From NCBI RefSeq assembly GCF_013408335.1, contig NZ_JACBZR010000001.1:2480001-2544000 (forward strand): a stretch of 64,000 bases of DNA, written 5' to 3'. Position numbers and translations under genes: made by a program. Positions within the stretch are counted from its first letter, which is position 1; each line of letters begins with the position of its first letter. This document shows positions 41,608-50,250 of the stretch, one piece after another. The stretch comes from Nocardioides panzhihuensis. GTDB taxonomy: Bacteria; Actinomycetota; Actinomycetes; Propionibacteriales; Nocardioidaceae. Under the pieces are notes generated by a model, which did not search any database, was not told where the DNA came from, and was given only the letters and a program-made list of their open reading frames with translations.

Positions 41608-42285
41608 TCAAAGCGAGACGGCGAGCACGCCGAGGAGCATCCCCAAGATCATGAAGGGCCCGTACGCCAGGGGCTCGCGCATCGCCTCACGCGAGCGCCG
41701 CGCGAGCGCACGTCCGATGCCCCAGAGGCCGAAGATGGCCAGCCCGGACCAGAGTCCGACCGCGAGCTCGTCCCAGCCGAGGCGACCGAGGACCAGGCCG
41801 GCGAGCGCCGCGAGCCGTACGTCACCGAAGCCCATCGCGTGCGGCACCAGCCGCCACAGCAGCCAGAACGCCGAGCGAGCCAGGACGAGTCCGACGACCG
41901 CACCGATGACGGCTCCGACCTCGCGCACCCACAGCCACTCGAGGCCGACCGCCAGCAGGCCCGCGGCGGTGGCGGCCAGGATCGGCTGCTTCGGCAGCCG
42001 CTGCACCCGCCAGTCGACGTACGCCAGCAGCACCAGGAGCGGCACGAGCGGAACCAGGAAGACCATCAGCCGCGAGGGCTCCACCTGCCAGGCCAACAGC
42101 GCGGCGACCGCCGCGGAGAGGCTCACCGCGAGCGGGAGGAGCACGGCCGGTCCGGCCAGGTCGGCATAGCGGGACACCGGCGGGTCGTCGACTGGTTCGG
42201 GGAGCCGGCGAAGCAGTGCCGGCACCCCGAGAGCGAGCAGGGCGGCGACGGCGGCGCTCACCAGCACGACCGCCCCAGGGCTCAT
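41608..42285 (-). CDS. Prepilin peptidase (A24 family), short form
   Basis: A 225-residue membrane protein with about six hydrophobic helices. The two catalytic aspartates of A24 peptidases appear in YVDWRVQRLP and in MGFGDVRLAALAGLVLG (the GxGD motif). The cytosolic N-methyltransferase domain of PilD is absent, as in CpaA/TadV-type enzymes that process Tad/Flp pilins. Its ATG overlaps the aroE stop by four bases. The same gene lies between aroE and aroC in other actinobacteria, so the shikimate context is old, although no pilin genes are nearby. Confidence 0.88.
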   Translation of the reverse strand: MSPGAVVLVSAAVAALLALGVPALLRRLPEPVDDPPVSRYADLAGPAVLLPLAVSLSAAVAALLAWQVEPSRLMVFLVPLVPLLVLLAYVDWRVQRLPKQPILAATAAGLLAVGLEWLWVREVGAVIGAVVGLVLARSAFWLLWRLVPHAMGFGDVRLAALAGLVLGRLGWDELAVGLWSGLAIFGLWGIGRALARRSREAMREPLAYGPFMILGMLLGVLAVSL

Positions 42286-43130
42286 GCCGGTGACGGCTCC
42301 ATGCTGGACTCCCTGCTGGCCAGCGCCTTCTCCCCCGCTGCCCGCATGGCCTCCAGCGGGGCGGCACGGCCGGTGAAGAGCTCGAACTGCAGCACGGCCT
42401 GGTGCACGAGCAGGTCCAGACCGCTGACGGCCACACCGGGCGCGACCGAGAGCAGCGGCGAGGGCCACGGGTCGTAGACGACGTCGAAGACGACAGGTGT
42501 GGACGCCCAGCGGTCGATGAGCTCAGGAGTCTGCGCCTTCGCCGGGACGGTGGAGACGACCACGTCGACGCCACCGACTGCGGCGTCCAGCGGCAGCACC
42601 GAGACGACGGGCTTGCCGCGGTGACGCGAGATCATCTCGATCGTCTCCCCCGCAGCGCCCGGGTTGCGGGCCAGCAGCGTGATCCGGGACGCGCCCAGCT
42701 CGGCGAGCGCGAGGCCGGTGGACGCCGCGGTCGCACCGGCGCCGAGGATCGCACCGGAGCCACACGAGAAGTCCGCGCCGGCACGTTCCCGGATCGCCGC
42801 GACCGCACCGGGCAGGTCGGTGTTGTCCCCTACCCACCCGTGCGACGAACGCACCAGCGTGTTGACCGCACCCACGAGCCGCGCCCGCGGCGAGATCGAC
42901 CGCGCCAGCTCGTACGCCTCCCGCTTGAGCGGCATCGTCACCGACAGCCCGCGCCACCGGCTCGGCGGCCAGTCGCCGCCGAGGTCGGCGACGTACCTCG
43001 CCAGGCCACCGGCCTGCACGCGCGTGGACGTGTAGGACCAGTCGGACATCTCCAGCTCGGCGTACGCCGCTCTGTGGAGGACCGGGGAGAGCGAGTGATC
43101 GATCGGGTCACCCAGGACGGCACACTTCAT
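42282..43130 (-). CDS. aroE: Shikimate 5-dehydrogenase
   Basis: A 282-residue NADP enzyme reducing dehydroshikimate. The substrate site reads DPIDHSLSPVLHRAAY, with SVTMPLKREAY carrying the catalytic Lys and GAVNTLVR and DNTDLPG following; the nucleotide loop is ILGAGATAAST. All key residues are present. Start ATG at 43130 shares one base with the mltG stop, so mltG-aroE-prepilin peptidase are coupled. Confidence 0.95.
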   Translation of the reverse strand: MKCAVLGDPIDHSLSPVLHRAAYAELEMSDWSYTSTRVQAGGLARYVADLGGDWPPSRWRGLSVTMPLKREAYELARSISPRARLVGAVNTLVRSSHGWVGDNTDLPGAVAAIRERAGADFSCGSGAILGAGATAASTGLALAELGASRITLLARNPGAAGETIEMISRHRGKPVVSVLPLDAAVGGVDVVVSTVPAKAQTPELIDRWASTPVVFDVVYDPWPSPLLSVAPGVAVSGLDLLVHQAVLQFELFTGRAAPLEAMRAAGEKALASRESSMEPSPA

Positions 43131-44689
43131 CAGCAGGCCTTCGTCTCGCAGTATTTCTGGAACTCACGCTTGTACTTCAGGAACTCCTCGTTGGTCTTGG
43201 CGAACTTGGTCTCACCTGTCTTGAGGTTCACCGTGACGTAGAAGAGCCACTTGCCGTTGGCGGGGTTCAGCGCCGCCTGGATCGCGTTGTCACCGGGAGA
43301 TCCGATCGGTGTCGGCGGTAGACCGGCCTTCCGGCGCGTGTCGTAAGGGGTGTCCTTGGCCAGCTCGGCAGAGGTCAGCTCCGTGGTGCCGGACTTGCCG
43401 ACGCCGTAGGCGTTGGAGGCGTCGATGCCGAGCGTGCCGTTCGTGGCGCCGTCGTCGACCTTGGGGTCGAGCCGGTTGTAGATCACCCGGGAGATCTTGG
43501 CCATGTCGTCGCCACGCCCCTCGGCCTCGACGAGCGAGGCGACGGTCATGATCTGCTCGGCCGTGCACGCCTTGCCGTCGCCGCACTTGAGCTGCTTGGC
43601 ACGCGCCTCGATGTCGTTGTCACCGAGCGCCTGCTCCCACCGGTCGATCATCATCGACAGCATGTCGGTCGGCGTGGCGTCGGGCGGGAAGGCGTACGTC
43701 GCCGGGAAGAGATAGCCCTCGACGTTGCCCTTGGCGTAGTCGGGCAGCCCGATCGCCTCGGTGTCCTGGGCGGCCTTCTTGAAGTCGGCGGGCTTCTTCC
43801 CGGTCTTCTCGGCGAGCACCTTGTAGATCGCCTTGGCGCGCGATCCTTCGGTGATGGTGACGTTGACCGTGTCGATGTTCTCCGGGTTGGCGAGGACCTC
43901 GACGGCGTCGGCGGCCTTCATCTCCTTCTTCAACGGATAGAAGCCGACCTGCACGGTCAGCCCCTCCGTGTTGGCCGCGTCGATGAAGGCATCGACCGAC
44001 TGCACCACGCCGGCCTCCTTCAGGTTGCGGCCGACCGCTGAGACCGAGTCACCCTTGTGCACCTCGAACGAGACCGGGTCCGTGCCCGGGCCGGCAAAGT
44101 CGGCCGGAGGCGCGACCATGTCCTTGACGTAGTCGACCGCGCGGTCGCCCACGAAGTAGAACCCGCCGACCACGACGGCCATAGCCACCAGCACGGCCAG
44201 GCAGCCACCGAAGCGGCGTTTGCGCTTGGGCGGCTCGTCGTCGAAGTAGGGATCGTGATCCGAAGGACCACCACCACCGTCGAAGAAGCCCGGCTGCTGC
44301 TCATATCCCGGCCCGCCGTAGCCGCCGGGCCGCTGCGGCGGCTCCTGCCGGCCATAGCCGGGCGGCGGCTGCTGCTGGCCGTAGCCGGGCGGCGGCTCCT
44401 GCTGGCCGTACGCCGGCGGGGGCATGCCACCACCGGGCATCGGGCGAGGCCCCGGGCGGCGGCCCGGCTGGCCCGGCTGCTGGGGAGGCATCTGCCCCGG
44501 CATCCGACGCGGATCCCGGGGATCCTGCCGAGGGTCCCGAGGGTCTCGGGGATCCGGCCGCGGGCCCTGGCGAGGATCGTGCGGGGGCTGTTGCCGTGGC
44601 GGATAGCCGCCGCGCGGATCGCGACCAGGTGACCCCTGACCAGGGCGACGCGGGTCGCGCGGGTCCGGGGGATAGTAGCGCTCACTCAT
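43130..44689 (-). CDS. mltG: Endolytic murein transglycosylase MltG with long proline/arginine-rich N-terminus
   Basis: A 519-residue single-pass membrane protein. Residues 1-150 are cytoplasmic and low-complexity: DPRDPR-type repeats (about 8-60), then GYGQQEPPP-type repeats (about 93-120). A membrane helix lies at 161-181, followed by a LysM-like subdomain and the YceG/MltG catalytic domain with NVEGYLFPATYAF and SLVEAEGRG, where Glu388 is the catalytic residue. MltG cuts new glycan strands inside the chain and so limits their length. The Cys pair at the C-terminus (KYCETKAC) is unusual. Overlaps ruvX by four bases. Confidence 0.94.
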   Translation of the reverse strand: MSERYYPPDPRDPRRPGQGSPGRDPRGGYPPRQQPPHDPRQGPRPDPRDPRDPRQDPRDPRRMPGQMPPQQPGQPGRRPGPRPMPGGGMPPPAYGQQEPPPGYGQQQPPPGYGRQEPPQRPGGYGGPGYEQQPGFFDGGGGPSDHDPYFDDEPPKRKRRFGGCLAVLVAMAVVVGGFYFVGDRAVDYVKDMVAPPADFAGPGTDPVSFEVHKGDSVSAVGRNLKEAGVVQSVDAFIDAANTEGLTVQVGFYPLKKEMKAADAVEVLANPENIDTVNVTITEGSRAKAIYKVLAEKTGKKPADFKKAAQDTEAIGLPDYAKGNVEGYLFPATYAFPPDATPTDMLSMMIDRWEQALGDNDIEARAKQLKCGDGKACTAEQIMTVASLVEAEGRGDDMAKISRVIYNRLDPKVDDGATNGTLGIDASNAYGVGKSGTTELTSAELAKDTPYDTRRKAGLPPTPIGSPGDNAIQAALNPANGKWLFYVTVNLKTGETKFAKTNEEFLKYKREFQKYCETKAC

Positions 44690-45156
44690 TGACCGACCTC
44701 AACGATCTCTCCAGGCGCGGTCCCCGAAGCGCGCTCACTGTCCAATGCGTGTTGCAGGATCACGACCGCAGCGGCCATGTCCACAACTGCTCGCCGGTCC
44801 TGGCCCTTGCGACCTCGATCCCGGAGCATAGCCTCCGCAGAGACAGTGGTGAGTCGTTCGTCGATGAGACGAACCGGGACCGGGGCCACTCGACGCGCCA
44901 GGGACGCGGCGAAGTTCCGGACCTTAGCAGTCGCCGGATTCTCCCCGCCCTTGAGGGACCTGGGCAGGCCGACGACCACCTCGAGCATCGTCGACTCCTC
45001 GCCGATCTCGGCGACGATCGCCTGCAGCCGCGCGAGGTCCCCGCGACCCTTCTTGACCGTTTCCAGCGGCGTCGCCAGGAACCCCGTGGGGTCGCTCCTG
45101 GCGACGCCGATCCGGGCGTCGCCAGGATCGAGACCGAGGCGTACGCCGTGACGCAT
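44686..45156 (-). CDS. ruvX: Holliday junction resolvase-like protein / pre-16S rRNA nuclease
   Basis: A 156-residue YqgF/RuvX protein with an RNase H-like fold. Catalytic acids lie in LGLDPGDARIGVA, the DERLTTVSAEAML motif and the C-terminal VVDMAAAVVILQ. The E. coli enzyme trims the 5' end of 16S rRNA. The ATG at 45156 forms TGATG with the alaS stop; TTG at 45159 is the other option. alaS-ruvX-mltG-aroE is a conserved actinobacterial order. Confidence 0.94.
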   Translation of the reverse strand: MRHGVRLGLDPGDARIGVARSDPTGFLATPLETVKKGRGDLARLQAIVAEIGEESTMLEVVVGLPRSLKGGENPATAKVRNFAASLARRVAPVPVRLIDERLTTVSAEAMLRDRGRKGQDRRAVVDMAAAVVILQHALDSERASGTAPGEIVEVGQ

Positions 45157-47849
45157 CAAGCTCCCGTCACCAGGGACTTGACCTTCGCGACGGCCTCATC
45201 GATCTTGCCGACCTCCGTTCCACCACCCTGGGCGAAGTCGGGCTTGCCGCCACCGCGACCGCCGACGACCGACGCGAGCTCCTTGATCAGGTCTCCCGCC
45301 TTGACGCCCTTGGCGATGCCCGCGGGGTTGACCGCGGCCACGACGGCGACCTTGCCGTCAGCGTCACCGAAGAGCACGACGGCCGCCGGCGCGTCACCGA
45401 GCCGGGAGCGTACGTCCTGGGCGAGCGTGCGCGCGTCGCCACCGCCCACGCCCGGGATCCGCTGGGCGACGACCTGGACACCGTTGACATCGACCGCGGT
45501 GGCCGCGATCGAGCCACCGGAGGCGAGCAGCTGTGCCGTACGCGCCCGGGCGATCTCCTTCTCGGCGACCTTGAGCCGCTCCATCAGGTCGGAGACCCGG
45601 CCGACGACGCCGTCGGACTTCGTCTTGAGCAGCAGGTTGAGCTCGGAGACGACGTCGCGCTCGCGGGCGAGGTAGTTGAAGCCCTCGACGCCGGTGTAGG
45701 CCTCGATGCGTCGGTTGCCGGAGCCGACCGAGGCCTCCGAGGTGACCACGATCGTGCCGATCTGGGCGGAGTGGTCCACGTGGGTGCCGCCGCACAGCTC
45801 GCGCGACCAGGGGCCGCCGATCTCGACGACGCGGACCTTGGTGTCGTCGTAGGTCTCGCCGAAGAGCGCGATCGCGCCCCACTCCTTGGCCTGCGGGAGG
45901 GTCATGTAGTCCCAGGCGACCGGCAGGTCGGCGCGCAGCGCGTTGTTGGAGACCTCCTCGACCTCGTGCATCTGCTCCGGGGTCAGGCCCTTGGTCCAGC
46001 CGTAGTCGAGACGCAGGTAGCCCGGGCGGTTGAACGAGCCCGACTGGAGCGCGGTCGGCCCGAGCACCTCGCGCAGCGCCGCGTGCACCACGTGGGTGCC
46101 GGAGTGGGCCTGGCGGGCGCCGAGACGCCACTCCTTGTCGACCTGGGCGTGCACGAGGCCACCAGCAGTCCCGCGCGCAGCGAACTCGCCGTCGACGACC
46201 CGGACCTGGTGCACCACCAAACCCTTGACCGGCCGCTGCACGTCGACGACCTCGAGCCGGCCACCGTCGAACTCGATGATGCCCGCGTCGGCGGACTGGC
46301 CACCGGACTCGGCGTAGAACGGGGTGCGGTCGAGGACGATCTCACCGATCTCCTCGGGGCCGAGCACGTCGACCGGCTTACCCTCCTTGAGGAGAGCCAG
46401 CGGCTTCGACTCGGTGTCCAGGGTGGTGTAGGCCTGCCAGTCGGTGGGCCCGTTGGTGTCGAGGATGGTGCGGTAGACCGACAGGTCGGCGTGCTGACCC
46501 TTCTTGGCGCGCGCGTCGGCCTTGGCCCGCTCGCGCTGCTCGGTCATCAGGCCACGGAAGCCCGTCTCGTCGACCTCGAGACCCGCCTCGGCGGCCATCT
46601 CGAGGGTCAGGTCGATCGGGAATCCGTACGTGTCGTGGAGCTGGAACGCCTGGTCACCGGAGAACGTGGTGGCACCGCTCGACTTCACCTCGGTCGCGGC
46701 CAGGTCGAAGATCTGGGTGCCGGCCGCGAGGGTCTTGCGGAAGGCCTCCTCCTCGGCGTCGGCCACCCGCTTGATCCGGTCCCACTCGGAGTGCAGGTCT
46801 GCGTAGGTCTCCCCCATCTTGTCGCGGGAGATCGGCAGCAGCTCGGGCATCGCCGGGTCCTCGTAGCCGAGCAGGCGCATGTTGCGGATCGCACGGCGCA
46901 TCAGGCGGCGCAGCACGTAGCCGCGGCCCTCGTTGCCGGGGGTCACGCCGTCGCCGATGAGCATCAGCGAGGAGCGCACGTGGTCGGCGACGACGCGGAA
47001 GCGGACGTCGTCGTCGTAGGCCGCGCCGTACTTCTTGCCGGTCAGCTCCATCGCCTTCTCGATGACCGGGAAGACGACGTCGGTCTCGTACATGTTCGCC
47101 TTGCCCTGCATCAGGTAGGCGACCCGCTCGAGGCCCAGGCCGGTGTCGATGCCGGTCTGGGCGAGCGGCCCGTCGATGTCGACGTCGTACTTGGACCGCG
47201 CCGCGACGACGTTGTCCTGCATGAAGACGAGGTTCCAGAACTCCAGGTAGCGGTCGCCGGCTTCCCAGTCACGGTCGGCGCCGAACTCCGGGCCGCGGTC
47301 GATCAGGATCTCCGAGCACGGGCCACCCGGTCCGGGCACGCCCATCGACCAGTAGTTCTCGCTCGGCGGCAGCCGCACGATGCGGTCGTCGGGCAGGCCG
47401 GTGATCTTCTTCCACAGCTCGACCGCCTCGTCGTCGCCGTTGAGCACGGAGGGATAGAGGATCGACTCGTCGAACCCGAAGCCACCGTCGGCGACCGACT
47501 TGGTGATCAGCTCCCAGGCGAGCGTGATCGCGCCCTCCTTGAAGTAGTCACCGAAGGAGAAGTTGCCGCACATCTCGAAGAAGGTGCCGTGCCGGGTGGT
47601 CTTGCCGACCTCCTCGATGTCAGGCGTACGGATGCACTTCTGCACCGACGTCGCCCGGTCGTAGGGGGGCGTGGCCTGGCCGAGGAAGTACGGCTTGAAG
47701 GGCACCATGCCTGCGTTGACGAAGAGCAGGTTGGGGTCGTCGAGCAGGAGCGATGCCGACGGCACCACCGTGTGCTCGCCGATCTCGGTGTTCTCGGCGA
47801 AATGCGCCGTGAAACGGCGGCGGATCTCCGCCGTGCTCAACCACTCCAT
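45156..47849 (-). CDS. alaS: Alanyl-tRNA synthetase
   Basis: An 897-residue class II synthetase, full length. The aminoacylation domain starts MEWLSTAEIRRRFTAHFAEN and has class II motifs in the first 250 residues. The editing domain has the two zinc/water-binding motifs HSGTHVVHAAL and CGGTHVDHSAQ. A C-terminal DHHA1-type domain ends with the Gly-rich VVGGRGGGKPDFAQGGG. The ATG shares one base with the stop of the small gene before it (TGATG). Confidence 0.98.
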   Translation of the reverse strand: MEWLSTAEIRRRFTAHFAENTEIGEHTVVPSASLLLDDPNLLFVNAGMVPFKPYFLGQATPPYDRATSVQKCIRTPDIEEVGKTTRHGTFFEMCGNFSFGDYFKEGAITLAWELITKSVADGGFGFDESILYPSVLNGDDEAVELWKKITGLPDDRIVRLPPSENYWSMGVPGPGGPCSEILIDRGPEFGADRDWEAGDRYLEFWNLVFMQDNVVAARSKYDVDIDGPLAQTGIDTGLGLERVAYLMQGKANMYETDVVFPVIEKAMELTGKKYGAAYDDDVRFRVVADHVRSSLMLIGDGVTPGNEGRGYVLRRLMRRAIRNMRLLGYEDPAMPELLPISRDKMGETYADLHSEWDRIKRVADAEEEAFRKTLAAGTQIFDLAATEVKSSGATTFSGDQAFQLHDTYGFPIDLTLEMAAEAGLEVDETGFRGLMTEQRERAKADARAKKGQHADLSVYRTILDTNGPTDWQAYTTLDTESKPLALLKEGKPVDVLGPEEIGEIVLDRTPFYAESGGQSADAGIIEFDGGRLEVVDVQRPVKGLVVHQVRVVDGEFAARGTAGGLVHAQVDKEWRLGARQAHSGTHVVHAALREVLGPTALQSGSFNRPGYLRLDYGWTKGLTPEQMHEVEEVSNNALRADLPVAWDYMTLPQAKEWGAIALFGETYDDTKVRVVEIGGPWSRELCGGTHVDHSAQIGTIVVTSEASVGSGNRRIEAYTGVEGFNYLARERDVVSELNLLLKTKSDGVVGRVSDLMERLKVAEKEIARARTAQLLASGGSIAATAVDVNGVQVVAQRIPGVGGGDARTLAQDVRSRLGDAPAAVVLFGDADGKVAVVAAVNPAGIAKGVKAGDLIKELASVVGGRGGGKPDFAQGGGTEVGKIDEAVAKVKSLVTGA

Positions 47850-48193
47850 CAGGGGGTACTACCTTCCGTGTTCTGCCTCGGGTCCTCGGTCGGCCCGTCC
47901 AGTCCAAGTGTCTGCTGACCGGCACCGTTGGCGCCAATCTGTTTCGGTCCTCCTGCCGAAGCGGAGCCCGAGGCGATCGACTGGGTCCTGGTCTCGATCC
48001 ACTCCCGCAGCTCGATCTCCTTCTCGGCCTTGCCGGTGGCCAGCTCGTCGCGGAACATCCGCGCGCCGACCCCGAGCGCCTGAGCGCGGTCGCGCAGCCC
48101 GTCGGCGGTAAAGGCCTCCGCGGCCCGCCGCCCCTTGACCATCGCGTACACACCTGCGCCGGCGCCGGCCACGAACCAGATCGCGCCCCTCAT
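47849..48193 (-). CDS. Small membrane-anchored protein, DUF6167-like
   Basis: A 114-residue protein with one N-terminal hydrophobic segment (AIWFVAGAGAGVYAMVKGRR) and a soluble helical part rich in Glu/Arg (FRDELATGKAEKEIELREWI). A small gene of this kind precedes alaS in many actinobacteria and is classed, from memory, as DUF6167. Function unknown. It overlaps the genes on both sides, so it is co-expressed with alaS. Confidence 0.8.
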   Translation of the reverse strand: MRGAIWFVAGAGAGVYAMVKGRRAAEAFTADGLRDRAQALGVGARMFRDELATGKAEKEIELREWIETRTQSIASGSASAGGPKQIGANGAGQQTLGLDGPTEDPRQNTEGSTP

Positions 48194-48771
48194 TGCATGT
48201 CCCTTCCGGTGGTCGAGCTCGTCGAGACCACGTCCTCGTCAACTGCCTCGCGCTGCCGCGCCCGGTACTCCCGCAGCGCCTCGCGCATCTCGCTCTTGCG
48301 GTCCTTGCGGGCCCGCTTGACCTCGCGGTGCATCTCGTAGCGAATCTTGAACCGCACCTCGGGCGAGAGCGCCCGGCGGACCCCGTGCACCAGCGCGGCA
48401 CTGTGCACCACGGTCTCTCGAAACACCGCGTCGGCGAACGCCGGTGCGGTCAACGTACGCCGCACCACCTTCTCCACCTCAGCAGACTCGCCGTCGTCCG
48501 CGTCCTCCCCGAGAGAGGTGATCACGTACTCCTTCTCGGCAGCCCGCTCCTCGCGTCGCCGTCGCCGAGACGTCGGCTCCGGCCGGGCCATCCGCTTCTC
48601 CAGCGCCTCGAGCCGCTCGCGCAGCTCGGCCTCGCTGGCCTCGGCCTCCGCGACCCGGTGCCGGGCGCGCCGCCGCGGCCCGAGAGCCAGCAGCATGATG
48701 AGCAGCGCCAGGAGTAGGACCACCCCCGCCGCAGCTCCCAGGATCCACGCAGGCACGCTAACCGAGTTCAT
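48190..48771 (-). CDS. Hypothetical membrane protein with basic coiled-coil region
   Basis: A 193-residue protein with an N-terminal membrane helix (about 8-30), a predicted coiled coil (EAEASEAELRERLEALEKRM), and a very basic C-terminal half (RREVKRARKDRKSEMREALR-like). I do not recognise the family. The last 13 codons ([13 protein letters not shown]) come from a copy of the dispersed repeat at 48206-48232, so the original C-terminus may have been shorter or different. It overlaps the next gene by four bases. Confidence 0.75.
   Translation of the reverse strand: MNSVSVPAWILGAAAGVVLLLALLIMLLALGPRRRARHRVAEAEASEAELRERLEALEKRMARPEPTSRRRRREERAAEKEYVITSLGEDADDGESAEVEKVVRRTLTAPAFADAVFRETVVHSAALVHGVRRALSPEVRFKIRYEMHREVKRARKDRKSEMREALREYRARQREAVDEDVVSTSSTTGRDMQ
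48206..48232 (+). repeat. Dispersed repeat copy forming the 3' end of a coding region
   Basis: CCGGTGGTCGAGCTCGTCGA followed by GACCACG, a full-length copy of the family with CTC in place of CCT in the centre. It encodes VVSTSSTTG on the minus strand. Confidence 0.75.
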
Positions 48772-48797
48772 CGCCCCAAACCCTATAGCCCCGCCCC

Positions 48798-48866
48798 GCT
48801 GGTCGAGCCGCCGGAGCCGCTGGGCGAAGGCGTGTCGAGCGTTGTATCGAGCTTGTCGAGATGACC
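48798..48866 (+). repeat. Compound dispersed repeat between rarA and the membrane-protein gene
   Basis: The 69-bp stretch starts GCTGGTCGAGCCGCCGGAGC and ends GAGCTTGTCGAGATGACC, so two family half-sites flank a longer insert containing GGCGAAGGCGTGTCGAGC. It fills most of the 102-bp gap before rarA's stop and may help end transcription there, although no clean terminator is visible. Confidence 0.7.
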
Positions 48867-48873
48867 AACACAG

Positions 48874-50217
48874 TCAGCTGCCGCGTACGATGCCCCGGAT
48901 CTTCTCCCACCGTTCTTTCACCCCCGCCTCGGCTCCGTGGGTCGTCGGCTGGTAGTACTCCGCGTCGATGACCGTGTCCGGTGCGTACTGCTGGGTCGCG
49001 ATCCCGAAGGGCTCGTCGTGGGCGTACTTGTACGCGTCCCCGTGGCCGATCTTCTTCGCTCCCTCGTAGTGGGCGTCGCGCAGGTGCGGCGGCACGTTGC
49101 CGATCTTCCCGGCGGCGACGTCGGCGCGGGCGGCGAAGATGGCGTTGGTGACCGCGTTGGACTTCGGAGCGACGGCGAGCGCGATCGTCGCGTGGGCCAG
49201 GGTGAGCTGGGCCTCGGGCATCCCGATCAGCTGGACCGTCTGCGCGGCGGCGACCGCGGTCTGCAGCGCCGTCGAGTCGGCCAGGCCGATGTCCTCCGAC
49301 GCCAGGATCATCAGCCGGCGGGCGATGAACCTGGGGTCCTCCCCCGCCTCGATCATCCGCGCCAGGTAGTGCAGCGCGGCGTCCGCGTCCGAGCCGCGCA
49401 CCGACTTGATGAAGGCGCTGACCACGTCGTAGTGCTGGTCGCCCTGGCGGTCATAGCGCACCGCCGCCTGGTCCACGGCCCGCTCGGCCGCCTCGAGCGT
49501 GATCTCCCCCGCCGACGCAGCTCCGGCGGCAGCCTCCAGATAGGTCAGCGACCTGCGCGCGTCACCGCCGGCAAGGCGGACGAGGTGGTCGAGCGCCTCG
49601 TGGTTGATCGTCACCGAGCCGCCGAGCCCGCGCTCGTCCTCGAGCGCCCGCAGCAGTACGCCACGGATGTCGTCGTCGGTCAGCGACTCGAGCCGAAGCA
49701 GCAGCGAGCGTGACAGCAACGGCGAGATCACCGAGAAGAAGGGGTTCTCCGTGGTCGCGGCAACCAGGGTGACCCACCGGTTCTCCACGCCCGGCAGAAG
49801 CGCGTCCTGCTGAGCCTTGCTGAACCGGTGGACCTCGTCGACGAAGAGCACCGTCTCCTTGCCGGTCGCGACCAGCTCGGCCCGTGCGGAGTCGATCGCC
49901 GCCCGCACCTCCTTGACCCCGGCCGAGACGGCGGAGACCTCCACGAAGCGCCGGTCGGTGGACTTGCTCACGATGCTCGCGATCGTCGTCTTCCCGGTCC
50001 CCGGCGGCCCCCACAGCAGCAGCGAGAGCGACTGGCCACCCTCGACGACCTGGTGCAGCGGCGACCCGGCCGCCTTGAGCGAGCTCTGCCCGACCAGCTC
50101 CTCGAGCGTACGCGGACGCATCCGCACCGCCAGCGGCGCAGCCGCATGGTCGCTGTTGCTCAGCGACCCACCACGCCCGGCGCCGGCCGCGGCCCCCATC
50201 TCAAACAACCCATCCAC
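48874..50217 (-). CDS. rarA: Replication-associated recombination protein A (AAA+ ATPase)
   Basis: A 447-residue MgsA/RarA/Werner-interacting-type AAA+ protein that acts on stalled replication forks. Walker A is GPPGTGKTT (70-78), Walker [19 protein letters not shown], then [11 protein letters not shown] and the sensor arginine in [11 protein letters not shown]. The C-terminal tetramerisation domain ends with [20 protein letters not shown], a family hallmark. The GTG at 50217 is the first in-frame start and gives a short N-terminal clamp-binding-like DGLFEM. Confidence 0.95.
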   Translation of the reverse strand: MDGLFEMGAAAGAGRGGSLSNSDHAAAPLAVRMRPRTLEELVGQSSLKAAGSPLHQVVEGGQSLSLLLWGPPGTGKTTIASIVSKSTDRRFVEVSAVSAGVKEVRAAIDSARAELVATGKETVLFVDEVHRFSKAQQDALLPGVENRWVTLVAATTENPFFSVISPLLSRSLLLRLESLTDDDIRGVLLRALEDERGLGGSVTINHEALDHLVRLAGGDARRSLTYLEAAAGAASAGEITLEAAERAVDQAAVRYDRQGDQHYDVVSAFIKSVRGSDADAALHYLARMIEAGEDPRFIARRLMILASEDIGLADSTALQTAVAAAQTVQLIGMPEAQLTLAHATIALAVAPKSNAVTNAIFAARADVAAGKIGNVPPHLRDAHYEGAKKIGHGDAYKYAHDEPFGIATQQYAPDTVIDAEYYQPTTHGAEAGVKERWEKIRGIVRGS

Positions 50218-50250
50218 ACCGCCACCCTATTCGGCGCCCGGGCGGGGCGT

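Noticed and set aside
40183..42477. A 764-codon open frame on the plus strand
   Set aside because: It is antisense to aroK, aroC and the prepilin peptidase, with Arg/Pro/His-rich composition and no recognisable domain.
45394..46131. A 245-codon frame inside alaS
   Set aside because: Out-of-frame shadow of the alaS editing domain.
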